DNA of 64,000 bases, from assembly GCA_031286615.1 (NCBI GenBank), contig JAITUA010000003.1:520843-584842 (forward strand), read 5' to 3'. This DNA is from Chryseobacterium sp. GTDB taxonomy: Bacteria; Bacteroidota; Bacteroidia; Flavobacteriales; Weeksellaceae. Shown piece after piece: positions 1-8,523 of the stretch. The notes under the pieces were generated by a model. That model saw nothing but the letters and a program-made list of their open reading frames with translations, ran no database searches and was not told where the DNA came from. Made by a program: the position numbers and the translations under genes. Every line of letters starts with the position of its first letter. The stretch's first letter is position 1.

Positions 1-3000
1 GGTTTTGCTTCCAGTAAACCCCTTGTGTTTTTGTATCTGTAGACGTTTCTTTAAGATAGGTCATCAATTTATCAGACACCTCTTTCAGACCGTAATCATT
101 CATTAATAATGCTGCACGGTGAAGTCCGAAGAAAGTGAAATCTGTGATCTTCGCTGTTTTTGCTTTTTGTTTTACTAATGTTTTCAAAGCAGCACCTTTT
201 CCTTTTAAAGGATATTGTTTTTCCCAATAGTTTCTGGTATCAAGATAATCCATAGTCCAGTTGTTCCAGACATTGCCTTTTTTCACATCAAAATATTTAT
301 TCACCTCATTGTCTACATACTGAATCAATTTAGCTGTAATAGCATTCTGGTCAGCACTTTGATAGTCTTTCACATTATCTTTTAACCAAGAGTTGATTTT
401 TCCTAAGTTTTTAAGGATATACAATGACGTACCGTAAGAACTTGGATAACCAGGGTACCATGAGAATCCACCATCAGGGTTTTGCAGTTTTTTGAAATCG
501 TCCCAATCCTGATTAATTGAATTTTTCATCGTATTAACATCGAATAATAATGCCAGTTTCTGCATCTGTTCTGCTTCATTTTTACTTTCCAGTACCCAAG
601 GTGTTTCTTCCAGCAACAGCTGTTTCAGTTCCTGATTTTTTTCAAGATTTGAATTTAATAATCCTTTGTTCTGATATTCTTCAAAAACCGTTTTCATTTT
701 CGGATTGGCTTTGAATATTTCTGAAGCCAGTACATCTGCAAACCATTTATTGAAGATTACATCTGCCGAATTATTCTGATCATTTTTCAGACTTGGAAGG
801 GCAAACATAATCTCCCAGATCGGATTGGTTGTCAATTCTAGAGTATTGGAAACATTAGTAGTAGTTGTGGATGTATTGTTTTTAAGGTTATCCAGGACAA
901 ATGTTTTGGTTTCTCCTTCTTTCACAAAAACAGGAACGGCATCCGTCACCAGCATTCTGTTTGGCAATACAGCAATAGCCTGCTGCTCACCGTCAGAATA
1001 TTGACCAGCTTTAGCAACCACTTTGAAAATTACAGAGGAAACATTATCCGGAACTTTCAATTTCCATGTTAATGCACTGCTTCCGTTTTCATTTAAGTTA
1101 AAGTTTTGTACTCCTGAATTCATTCCAAATTTTGAAGAAATATTCTCATTGGTAAAGGCATCCAGAATTTGTAACTCGGCAGAACCGTTCAGTTTTTTAT
1201 CGGTAAGGTTTGAAAGTTTTGACTGAAGGTTTAGTTCATCCCCTTCTCTCAGGAATCTCGGATAATTTGGTGTCACTGAGAATTCTTTCTGTGTTACCAC
1301 TTCTTTTTCCAATGTGGCTGCTCTTGCATCTTTTGTGTGCGCAAGAAACATCAGTTTCCATTTTGTCAATGCTTCCGGAGAAGTGAACTCGAAATTTACA
1401 TTTCCTTCGGCATCTGTTTTAAGATCCGGATAGAAGAATGCGGTTTCGTTCAGATTTTGACGTACAGCGACTTTATCCATTTCTTTTTCTTGATCGTCTT
1501 TATCTAAAACACCGTCTGCATCAGTATCTTTTGTAACCATTGCAGCGCTCATTACAACTTCTTCCGCAATAGCTTTTCTTTTGATCCCTCTCGCTTGTCC
1601 GGCAATTGGTGATGGCGGCAGTGCATAAGCCGGAGCTTTTACACCTTCTCTATTTTGAAGCCCTGAAACGTCTCCTTGTAATATATATAAAAAGTCACCA
1701 TCAAACCAGTTAAACTGAGGAACCTGCACATATTTATCTTCAAAATATCTCAGTCTTTTCTGATAGTTTTGCTGTTGCAGGTAATTGTTGATACCATATG
1801 AAGTAACGATCACAAATGGGGTATACAATTTTCTCCAGGTATAGCTGTTTGCGGCAAACTGATCCAGAGACATGTCATACATATTGGCCAATACCTCAGC
1901 ATTGATCTTTTCATTATCATTTCCGGTTACTTTTACTGTCCATTTTTCCTTAGAATTAGGTTCCAGTTTATCTCTGAAAGTTACAGTTTCAATTTTTAAA
2001 GGTTTTTCTGTGTCTTTTATGTTTAAAGCTACAAATTCTGTTTTCACATCATTAAATGCAACCAGCTGAAACTGCAGATTCAGTGTGGATACGCTTTTGT
2101 CTTTAGGCATTTCAGCAGTATATTCCAATATTCCTTTTTTGATCTGATGAACTTCTGAAACGGTTTTGCCGGATCCATCCTGAACAAAAACATTGACCAA
2201 TGCATCAGGAATTGCTGAGAAAACATATATTTTAGCTTTTTCACCTCTTGATAATTCTTCTTTTGGAGCAATAACCGTCAGGAAAGTTTTTTGAGAAGGC
2301 TTTAAAGAGGCTTTATCCCAAACACTGAAATACTGAGCACTTTTTATTGTGTCTTTTCCTTCAATATTGAAAAGTTCCAGCTGGTAATCTCCTGCTTCCA
2401 GTTTTCCTAAATCAAGATTTGTTGCTGGCTGAACATTGTCCGCAGATGGCTGCTGTTGTTTTTCAACCAATACTTTTTCTGTTTTCCAGTTCTTGATCTC
2501 ATCATTTTTATCAAACAGATCATGCGGAAATTTGCTGATGAACTCTTCTTTTGAATATTTCGGAAGATTCTGCACATCAGATTTAAAATTATCTCTGAAA
2601 ATTCTGTCAGGAGCAGTCAGCTTTGATAACTTAACCTGATATGGTTTCTTAAGATTCTGATCGTTATAGTTCTTGGTTTCCACCTTTACTTTTACATTTT
2701 CACCAGCAAAAGTATTGGCAATATTTTCTGCCTGAATATAGTGAGAAACGGATGCTACTTTTAATTGTGTATTTGCAGTCTGTGTCTCTCCATTGATGTC
2801 TGTAACGGATGCATTGATGGCATAGTTATCAATTTGTATCCCTTCCAGTTTTTCATCTTTTTTAAGCTGCAGACGGATAATAAATTCTCCTTTTTCATTG
2901 GTCTTTGCTTCGCCCAGAATTGAGTTTTCATTATCGTTGTCCTGTGGATACCAGCTAAAATATCTCCATCTGATATTCTGTTTTTTAATTTCATAGTTTA

Positions 3001-5062
3001 CTGTGGTATTATTCAGCGGAACACCGGAGAACATTACTGCTTTCCCTTTCAGTTCTATGGTCTGCCCGTATTTGTACTCCTCTTTTACCGGAGTAAAAGT
3101 GACTTCAAATTTTGGTCTTTTATATTCTTCTACCCTGAAGTTTTTATATCCCTGGCTTTCTCCGTCTATTCTCAGGTAAAAATTACCATTCAGTTTTCCT
3201 TTTGGAAGAATGAAACTTCCATGATAAGAACCAAACTCATTCGTGGTAAATTCCTGGGAAGAAACCTCTTCGCTATTGGTATTTAATAAAGTTATTTTTT
3301 GTTTTAATCCTGAAAGAACAGATTCAACTTCTTTATTGATGTTTGTATTAATAACTTTGAAATAAACAGTCTGTCCGGGACGATAAATACCTCTATCTAT
3401 GAAGATCTGAGCCGTTGAGCGGGTTTGTTTGTTAGGATTATAATCTTCAGCAGCCCCTCTGTTTCCATAAACCTGCATGATCTGGAAATCATTGGTCTTA
3501 GGCTGCTGGATCAGGAAAGTCCGGTAGTAGTCTTTACTTTCAGTAGAAGGGAATTTAAATACTCCATTTTCATTGGTTTTACCCTCAATTTTATTTAATG
3601 TTTTATTGGAAACAAATTCATAAAAACGAAGTCCTTCATTCGTTATTGGTTTTCCGTTTTCACTATTAACCAGCTTTAACTCATCAGCAAGAGGATTTCT
3701 ATCTGTTTTAGACTGATAAATAATTCTGTTTCCGGATACCAGAAAGTAAAAATTCTGTCTGGAATCTGAATCTTTCATGTCAGCTCCGGCAACCGTAAAT
3801 TCTGCAACATATACTCCCGAAGGAAGCGGTTTCACTTCCAGTGAGGTTCTGTGATTCTGATAATCTTTAGGATCAGGAAGCTGGAATGTTTCTTTTCTTA
3901 CCAGATTCTTTTTTAGTTTCCCGAAAGTATCGGCATAAGAGTTTCGGACATATTGAAGTAGTGGGGTAAAATCTTCTTTCACTTCATAAATATTCAGGGT
4001 AAACTCTGATACATTCTGATATTGGGCAACAAAATGAATCGGTAAGTTATTCTGAGTCTGAGCTTCATATTTTAAAGTCAGATATGGATTTACAATCTGA
4101 GCTTCTTTACTTTTGATATTCTCAATAAACGGAGATTTCGGATATTCATTTTTAGCCTGGGCAGCCAGTGCAATAGCTTCTTTAGGTTTCTTTTTGCCCA
4201 CAAGCTCATCCATGATCTCTCCCATGACCATCACTTTATAATCTCCTTCTACATTAGATTTTAAAAGATTCTGAAGCTGCTCAAGCTTATCTTTACAGTG
4301 ATTGAAATTACAATTCTCTGTGATCTTTTCTTTCATGAAATACAGTTTTGCATTTCCCGTATTCTGAGCAATCAGTTCATCATAAATTGCATTGATTGCG
4401 GTACGGTTTGCTGTCAGTTCATTTTTTGTGAAAATATTATTTTCAGATAAAAACTCTACCTTCTTTATGGCATACCAGTCAGCCAATGTTGGGAAATAGG
4501 CGATATCACCCGTTCCAGAAAATATGTTCTTATACTTTTCCAGGGAAATCTTTTTCATTTCAGGTTTTTCCTGATCAAGTTCCTGAAAGCTTTTTGTCAA
4601 ATAATTTTTAAAATCAAGTTTGCTCCAGGTCTCAATCTGTGCAACATCCTGAGAATTAATATTGGTTCTTCCGTTTATTTTCCATGAGTTCTGGTTGTAA
4701 TGATCCATGAAAAAACCATTCAGCAAAACTTTATATACCAATTTGCCTTCCCCACTTAATTTGCCTTCTGCATCTTTAAGTTTTTTAAAGAACCGGGAAG
4801 CAGAATCGTTCTGGTCATCGTCCACAGTTTGGTTTACAATACTGAATTCCGCTTTCAGAGAACGGATCAGCTCAAAGGCATTATTTTCTTTCATGGCTTG
4901 TTTTTGTATGTCTAAAATAATGGGAAGATTAGATTTATAAGCTCCTTTCGTACTGTTTTCAGCAATTTTTTTCCATTGGGTATCGTAATATTTCTGTGCA
5001 GATACCGTTGAAAAGCTTAGCATTATAAGCAAAAGCATAAAAATCTTGGAAAATCTTTTCAT
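1..5062 (-). CDS. Alpha-2-macroglobulin-like protein with MG2 domain, 3' end outside window
   Basis: The frame is open from the ATG at 5062 to the left edge, about 1687 codons, and the stop lies outside. The N-terminus is a signal peptide ending near VSAQ, so the protein is exported. Long beta-rich repeats with carboxypeptidase-regulatory and MG2 character, then a helical thioester-type domain (from about residue 1400), match the large bacterial alpha-2-macroglobulin family, which is thought to trap proteases in the periplasm. The place where thioester members carry CxEQ reads NNSAD (residues 1430-1434), followed by the conserved-looking FNKWFADVLAS. The thioester therefore appears lost, and the protein probably acts in a non-covalent or structural way. 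Its start codon lies only 18 bp from the divergent start at 5081, so each promoter must overlap the other gene. The family call is firm; the mechanism is inferred. Confidence 0.85.
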   Translation of the reverse strand, partial: MKRFSKIFMLLLIMLSFSTVSAQKYYDTQWKKIAENSTKGAYKSNLPIILDIQKQAMKENNAFELIRSLKAEFSIVNQTVDDDQNDSASRFFKKLKDAEGKLSGEGKLVYKVLLNGFFMDHYNQNSWKINGRTNINSQDVAQIETWSKLDFKNYLTKSFQELDQEKPEMKKISLEKYKNIFSGTGDIAYFPTLADWYAIKKVEFLSENNIFTKNELTANRTAINAIYDELIAQNTGNAKLYFMKEKITENCNFNHCKDKLEQLQNLLKSNVEGDYKVMVMGEIMDELVGKKKPKEAIALAAQAKNEYPKSPFIENIKSKEAQIVNPYLTLKYEAQTQNNLPIHFVAQYQNVSEFTLNIYEVKEDFTPLLQYVRNSYADTFGKLKKNLVRKETFQLPDPKDYQNHRTSLEVKPLPSGVYVAEFTVAGADMKDSDSRQNFYFLVSGNRIIYQSKTDRNPLADELKLVNSENGKPITNEGLRFYEFVSNKTLNKIEGKTNENGVFKFPSTESKDYYRTFLIQQPKTNDFQIMQVYGNRGAAEDYNPNKQTRSTAQIFIDRGIYRPGQTVYFKVINTNINKEVESVLSGLKQKITLLNTNSEEVSSQEFTTNEFGSYHGSFILPKGKLNGNFYLRIDGESQGYKNFRVEEYKRPKFEVTFTPVKEEYKYGQTIELKGKAVMFSGVPLNNTTVNYEIKKQNIRWRYFSWYPQDNDNENSILGEAKTNEKGEFIIRLQLKKDEKLEGIQIDNYAINASVTDINGETQTANTQLKVASVSHYIQAENIANTFAGENVKVKVETKNYNDQNLKKPYQVKLSKLTAPDRIFRDNFKSDVQNLPKYSKEEFISKFPHDLFDKNDEIKNWKTEKVLVEKQQQPSADNVQPATNLDLGKLEAGDYQLELFNIEGKDTIKSAQYFSVWDKASLKPSQKTFLTVIAPKEELSRGEKAKIYVFSAIPDALVNVFVQDGSGKTVSEVHQIKKGILEYTAEMPKDKSVSTLNLQFQLVAFNDVKTEFVALNIKDTEKPLKIETVTFRDKLEPNSKEKWTVKVTGNDNEKINAEVLANMYDMSLDQFAANSYTWRKLYTPFVIVTSYGINNYLQQQNYQKRLRYFEDKYVQVPQFNWFDGDFLYILQGDVSGLQNREGVKAPAYALPPSPIAGQARGIKRKAIAEEVVMSAAMVTKDTDADGVLDKDDQEKEMDKVAVRQNLNETAFFYPDLKTDAEGNVNFEFTSPEALTKWKLMFLAHTKDARAATLEKEVVTQKEFSVTPNYPRFLREGDELNLQSKLSNLTDKKLNGSAELQILDAFTNENISSKFGMNSGVQNFNLNENGSSALTWKLKVPDNVSSVIFKVVAKAGQYSDGEQQAIAVLPNRMLVTDAVPVFVKEGETKTFVLDNLKNNTSTTTTNVSNTLELTTNPIWEIMFALPSLKNDQNNSADVIFNKWFADVLASEIFKANPKMKTVFEEYQNKGLLNSNLEKNQELKQLLLEETPWVLESKNEAEQMQKLALLFDVNTMKNSINQDWDDFKKLQNPDGGFSWYPGYPSSYGTSLYILKNLGKINSWLKDNVKDYQSADQNAITAKLIQYVDNEVNKYFDVKKGNVWNNWTMDYLDTRNYWEKQYPLKGKGAALKTLVKQKAKTAKITDFTFFGLHRAALLMNDYGLKEVSDKLMTYLKETSTDTKTQGVYWKQN

Positions 5063-5080
5063 ATATATTAATTTTGATAA

Positions 5081-5836
5081 ATGAACATTTTAAAAATACT
5101 GAAAAAAACGGTCATAGACAGCCAACTTTATGTCTCTCTTATGGGAACTCTTTTTGCAGTATTTTTCATGAAAGAGCAAAACACATTCCGTTTCCCTACC
5201 TTTGCATTAATTTTCATCACTTATTTCAGTGGTTATCTGTATACTAAATACCAATACACCAAGCACTTTTTCAAAATAGTGGTCCTCAATGCTGTTGCAG
5301 GAATTGTCTGTGCCTTTTTAATCATTCACAACCATAATGAAATAAGGCTTTTGAAGTGGTTCATTATTGTAGTATTGGGATTGCTTTATAACAGCTTTTT
5401 CCTTGATGTTTATATCCGGAAAATTCCACTGCTGAAAGTTTTTTATGTTGGATTAGTTTGGGCGCTGGTCAACTGCTGGCTCACTCTTCCGGAGTTCAGT
5501 ATTCCTATTTTTCTGATCAGTTTTTTCTTTATCACCGCTCTTGTGCTTCCTTTTGATATCCGGGATATGAATAGTGACACCGTAAAGACCTTTCCTATGC
5601 TGATAGGGGTTCAGAATACCAAATATATTGCGTATTCACTTGTTTTTATCAGTAGTATGATCTCTATTTTCTATCTTGAACTGGCATATGCTCTGGCTTT
5701 TTTTATGTCAAGCATCATAACTTATATTTTCATCTATTTCTCTGAAAACAAAAGAGATGACACTTATTATTCATTCGGGGTGGAAACCTGTTCAGCACTT
5801 CCTTTTTTATTTTTACTAATAATGGAGTATTTTTGA
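5081..5836 (+). CDS. UbiA-like prenyltransferase family membrane protein
   Basis: This 251-aa protein is hydrophobic along most of its length, with about seven to nine membrane segments. The stretch LPFDIRDMNSD...KTFP.LIG (residues 156-176) resembles the second Asp-rich motif (DxxxD) of UbiA-type aromatic prenyltransferases. The first motif (NDxxDxxxD, usually in helix 2) is not visible, so the enzyme is either divergent or not a prenyltransferase. It is first in a forward run with recF, whose ATG lies 3 bp after this stop, so the two are probably co-transcribed. The substrate cannot be read from the sequence. The start at 5081 is supported by a hydrophilic Lys-rich N-terminus before the first membrane segment. 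Confidence 0.6.
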   Translation: MNILKILKKTVIDSQLYVSLMGTLFAVFFMKEQNTFRFPTFALIFITYFSGYLYTKYQYTKHFFKIVVLNAVAGIVCAFLIIHNHNEIRLLKWFIIVVLGLLYNSFFLDVYIRKIPLLKVFYVGLVWALVNCWLTLPEFSIPIFLISFFFITALVLPFDIRDMNSDTVKTFPMLIGVQNTKYIAYSLVFISSMISIFYLELAYALAFFMSSIITYIFIYFSENKRDDTYYSFGVETCSALPFLFLLIMEYF

Positions 5837-5839
5837 CGA

Positions 5840-6919
5840 ATGATTATCAAGAAACTTTCCCTCTACAATTTCAAAAACCACTCTGAGAAAAAATTTGAAT
5901 TTTCACCACAGATCAATTGTTTTGTGGGTAATAATGGTGTGGGAAAGACCAATATCCTTGATGCCCTGCATTATTTATCTGTAGGAAAAAGTTTTCTGGG
6001 AAATACAGATGTGAATAATATCAAAAGAGAAGAAGACTTCTTTACTCTTGATGCTGAAATTCAGAATGAGGACAGCGAAGATATCATCAGAATTACCCAG
6101 CCCAAAGAAGCTAAAAAGGTGATCAAAAAGAACGACAAGAGCTATGACAGGCTTGCAGATCATATTGGCTACCTTCCGAGTGTTATGATTTCTCCGTATG
6201 ATTCTAATCTGATTTCAGATTCCGGGGAAAGCAGACGAAAGTTTCTGGATTCTATGATCTCTCAAACGGATTCAGAATATCTTTTTGACCTCATCCAGTA
6301 TCAGAAAACAATTCAGCAGCGAAATGCCTTACTGAAATATTTTGCGAAAAACAGAACCTGGGATAGAGATTCTCTGGAAATCTATGATGACCCGATTACC
6401 CGATTCGGGACCAAAATTTTTAAGAAAAGAAAAGAGTTTGTAGAACAGCTCAACCCGATCGTTCAGAATTTCTATCAGATTATTTCCGGTGGAAAAGAAA
6501 CTGTATCGGTTATTTATGAATCTCATTTGCTGGAAGATTCTTTTGAAAGCCTTTTAAAAGAGAGTATTGAAAGAGACCGTATGCTTACTTATACTTCAAA
6601 AGGAATTCATAAGGATGATCTTCTTTTTGAAATGGATCATGTTTTAATCAAAAAAATAGGATCTCAGGGACAGCAAAAGTCATTTCTTATTTCTTTAAAA
6701 CTGGCTCAGATGAGTCTGGTGAAAGAACTTACCAGAAAGACACCTATTCTTTTACTGGATGATATTTTTGATAAGCTTGATGACACGAGAGTTTCACAGT
6801 TGATTGAACTTGTTAATCGTGAAAGTTTCGGACAGATCTTCATTACCGATACTCATAGGGAAAGAACTGAAAGTGTAGTGAAAAAAATCAACGAGGAAAG
6901 TATTATTTTTGAGATATGA
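5840..6919 (+). CDS. recF: DNA replication and repair protein RecF
   Basis: This 359-aa SMC-like ATPase binds gapped DNA and helps load RecA through the RecFOR pathway. Walker A is GNNGVGKT (residues 30-37), the RecF signature region reads GQQKSFLISLKLAQ, and Walker B is ILLLDDIFDKLDD. The N-terminal KKLSLYNFKNH and the overall length are typical. It follows the UbiA-like gene by 3 bp, and its TGA overlaps the next ATG (ATGA), so the run is translationally coupled. A DUF721 gene two genes downstream is the usual flavobacterial neighbour. Nothing unusual is seen. Confidence 0.96.
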   Translation: MIIKKLSLYNFKNHSEKKFEFSPQINCFVGNNGVGKTNILDALHYLSVGKSFLGNTDVNNIKREEDFFTLDAEIQNEDSEDIIRITQPKEAKKVIKKNDKSYDRLADHIGYLPSVMISPYDSNLISDSGESRRKFLDSMISQTDSEYLFDLIQYQKTIQQRNALLKYFAKNRTWDRDSLEIYDDPITRFGTKIFKKRKEFVEQLNPIVQNFYQIISGGKETVSVIYESHLLEDSFESLLKESIERDRMLTYTSKGIHKDDLLFEMDHVLIKKIGSQGQQKSFLISLKLAQMSLVKELTRKTPILLLDDIFDKLDDTRVSQLIELVNRESFGQIFITDTHRERTESVVKKINEESIIFEI

Positions 6920-7599
6920 CATCAAAAACCCTCATCTTTTTATTTTCAGGACTTTTTCTATTTTCTTACGGGCAGAAGAAAAAGAAAAAACATGTAGATT
7001 TATTAACCGAGTATCACTCTTTTAAGGACGGTGATCTTAGAAAGGATTTCAGCCCTATACCGCTCAATAAGAGAATAGCTGTATTTCCTTTTAGTAAAGC
7101 AACTAAAGTAAAGATCATTTCTTATAATCTGAGTTTAAAAAGAAGCACTGCCAATTCTTATGTACCTCCTCCTCCGCCGTCAAAAACGAAGGAAGACTCT
7201 ATTAGACTTGTAAAATATTATGACAGTATTAAAAAAAATATAAAGTTTGAATTAAGAGAAGCTATTGAACGATCTATCTTTGCAGGTATTCAGGAATCCA
7301 AAACTTTAACATTATCTGAGATTTCCGAGCTCAGCGATGTAATCTACAATACCTGTGACAAGTATTATATTAAATCAGTTTCCTCCAGTGGATGTTTTTT
7401 TCCAAGAAATGCAATATTATTCTATGATGAAGATGATAATATTTTTGCTTATTTCGAAATTTGTTTTGAATGTTCAGGAATTGAATCTTCGCCCAGGAAT
7501 ATACTAGATCCTTTCAAAACTTGTGAGTATCTTTATCCTGATTTGCAAAAGTTTTTTAAAAGTAAGGGGTTAACAACTGAATATGTAGAGAAAAAATAA
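6916..7599 (+). CDS. Unknown exported protein
   Basis: This 227-aa protein has an N-terminal signal peptide (TLIFLFSGLFLFSYGQ) followed by a run of five lysines. The rest is soluble, with a proline run (residues about 82-87) and five cysteines in the C-terminal third (..NTCDKY.., SSGCFFP, FEICFECSG, FKTCEY) that could form disulfides. I recognise no family. The start overlaps the recF stop by 4 bp and the stop is followed 1 bp later by the DUF721 start, so it belongs to the recF transcription unit. The placement says nothing clear about its job. Confidence 0.7.
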   Translation: MTSKTLIFLFSGLFLFSYGQKKKKKHVDLLTEYHSFKDGDLRKDFSPIPLNKRIAVFPFSKATKVKIISYNLSLKRSTANSYVPPPPPSKTKEDSIRLVKYYDSIKKNIKFELREAIERSIFAGIQESKTLTLSEISELSDVIYNTCDKYYIKSVSSSGCFFPRNAILFYDEDDNIFAYFEICFECSGIESSPRNILDPFKTCEYLYPDLQKFFKSKGLTTEYVEKK

Positions 7600-7600
7600 T

Positions 7601-7894
7601 ATGAAGAAGAAAAAACGTGAATATCAATCCTCCGAACTGGTGAAGTCTTTTGCCAGGATTTATGGTTTTGAACATAAACTTATTGCTTTTGACATTAAAG
7701 ATTTCCTTGAGGATTATCTTGATGAAAGCCTGTTTAAGGAGATCAAAAGTGTGAATCTTGAAAACGGGTGTGTCATTATTAAAATTGATTCCCCATTATT
7801 GAAGCATGATTTCAAAATGCGTAAAAATTTCTATCTGAAGAAGTTCCATGATAAATTTGGGACGGATCAGTTTCATGATCTTCAGATTTTATAA
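7601..7894 (+). CDS. DUF721 family protein (DciA-like)
   Basis: This 97-aa protein is of the small DUF721 type that sits beside recF in many Flavobacteriia. The family includes DciA, the replicative helicase loader or operator of many bacteria. The sequence shows the N-terminal helical part (LVKSFARIYGFEHKL) and the terminal beta-strand block with VIIKIDSPLLKHDFKMRKNFYLKKF, as expected for the KH-like DUF721 fold. The start at 7601 comes directly after the preceding stop. A helicase-related role is inferred from the family and from recF, not shown. Confidence 0.8.
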   Translation: MKKKKREYQSSELVKSFARIYGFEHKLIAFDIKDFLEDYLDESLFKEIKSVNLENGCVIIKIDSPLLKHDFKMRKNFYLKKFHDKFGTDQFHDLQIL

Positions 7895-7941
7895 AATTTC
7901 CCCTATCCATCAATGTTACAAAAAAAATTATTTAAAAACAA

Positions 7942-7974
7942 TTGAGATTAGTTCAAAATTAAGTGATATATTTA
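7942..7974 (+). promoter_or_regulatory. Promoter of first six-Cys leader peptide
   Basis: A -7 box TATATTTA (7967-7974) fits the Bacteroidota TAnnTTTG pattern except for the last base, with a possible -33 TTG at 7942-7944. The stretch from TTCAA (7952) to the box is almost the same as that upstream of the second peptide gene (8260-8282), with the same 15-bp offset. That conservation supports a real promoter. The coding start is 28 bp downstream. Confidence 0.5.
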
Positions 7975-8001
7975 AGGTACATAAAATAAATCATATTTAC
8001 C

Positions 8002-8166
8002 ATGAAAAAAGTACTTAAGTCGAAGAAATTATCAAGAGAATCATTAAAAAAAGTTCAAGGAGCAGGACAAATGGTGTGTTGTGCGGTAAGCTGTATAGAT
8101 ATGACAGGATGTGGTTTTTGGGAGCAATTGCCAGCAGAATGTCCGGAATTACCTTACTGTGTATAA
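8002..8166 (+). CDS. Six-cysteine bacteriocin-like leader peptide, copy 1
   Basis: This 54-aa peptide has a Lys-rich leader (MKKVLKSKKLSRESLKKVQG) ending in GAG, typical of the Chryseobacterium bacteriocin-like/RiPP precursor group (some members are linked to DUF692/MNIO enzymes, as in the chryseobasin locus). The core carries cysteines 26, 27, 31, 37, 47 and 53 with spacing CC-x3-C-x5-C-x9-C-x5-C plus W40 and LP43-44. The spacing is identical in the next gene. It has its own promoter and terminator. No modifying enzyme or exporter is within reach, so maturation would depend on genes elsewhere or on plain disulfide bonding. The gene call is strong; a bacteriocin function is not shown. Confidence 0.8.
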   Translation: MKKVLKSKKLSRESLKKVQGAGQMVCCAVSCIDMTGCGFWEQLPAECPELPYCV

Positions 8167-8190
8167 ATGCTATTACCTATTATAGAAAAG

Positions 8191-8215
8191 TGCTACCCTA
8201 GGGTAGCATTTTTTA
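8191..8215 (+). terminator. Terminator of peptide copy 1
   Basis: A perfect hairpin TGCTACCC/GGGTAGCA (8191-8208) is followed by six Ts, 24 bp after the stop codon of the first peptide gene. Confidence 0.85.
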
Positions 8216-8259
8216 TAAGAATTTACAAATCTCACTTTTTTGATATTCTTCAAATATAA

Positions 8260-8282
8260 TTCAACATTAATTGATATATTTA
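8260..8282 (+). promoter_or_regulatory. Promoter of second six-Cys leader peptide
   Basis: The -7 box TATATTTA (8275-8282) lies in the same context, TTCAA-x-ATTAA-x-TGA, as the promoter of the first peptide gene. A well-placed -33 TTG is not evident here, so TTCAA at 8260-8264 may mark the conserved upstream element instead. Confidence 0.5.
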
Positions 8283-8304
8283 TCATTCAAAAAAAATTAA
8301 TACT

Positions 8305-8472
8305 ATGAAAAAATCAATTGCATCAAAAAAACTGACAAGAAAAACTTTAAAAACAATACAGGGAGGCGGCGTTGGACAGATCTGCTGTGCTTTAAGCTGT
8401 GCTAATGAAAATGAATGTGCCTATTGGACAACTTTACCAACAAAGTGCCCTTTGCTTCCTATTTGTCTTTAA
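8305..8472 (+). CDS. Six-cysteine bacteriocin-like leader peptide, copy 2
   Basis: This 55-aa paralogue of the preceding gene has a leader MKKSIASKKLTRKTLKTIQ ending in GGG, then a core with cysteines 27, 28, 32, 38, 48 and 54. The spacing CC-x3-C-x5-C-x9-C-x5-C is exactly that of copy 1, and CCA-SC, W41, LP44-45, CP48-49 and LP51-52 are also kept. Leader residues have drifted more than the cysteine frame, which suggests selection on the core. The transcript is bounded by its own promoter and a terminator shared with the convergent gene at 8524. The exact product is unknown. Confidence 0.8.
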   Translation: MKKSIASKKLTRKTLKTIQGGGVGQICCALSCANENECAYWTTLPTKCPLLPICL

Positions 8473-8490
8473 TAGTTATAACAATAGAAA

Positions 8491-8520
8491 AATGCTGCCC
8501 TCAGGTAGCATTTTTTATTT
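8491..8520. terminator. Terminator after peptide copy 2
   Basis: The hairpin ATGCTGCC/GGTAGCAT (8492-8511, one mismatch or bulge) is followed by a T run. It lies between convergent genes and is a near twin of the hairpin at 8191, so the tandem duplication included the terminator. It may also serve the minus-strand gene ending at 8524. Confidence 0.75.
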
Positions 8521-8523
8521 TAA

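Noticed and set aside
1023-4940. Several short reading frames on both strands
   Set aside because: They are shadows of the long alpha-2-macroglobulin frame, which is open through the left edge.
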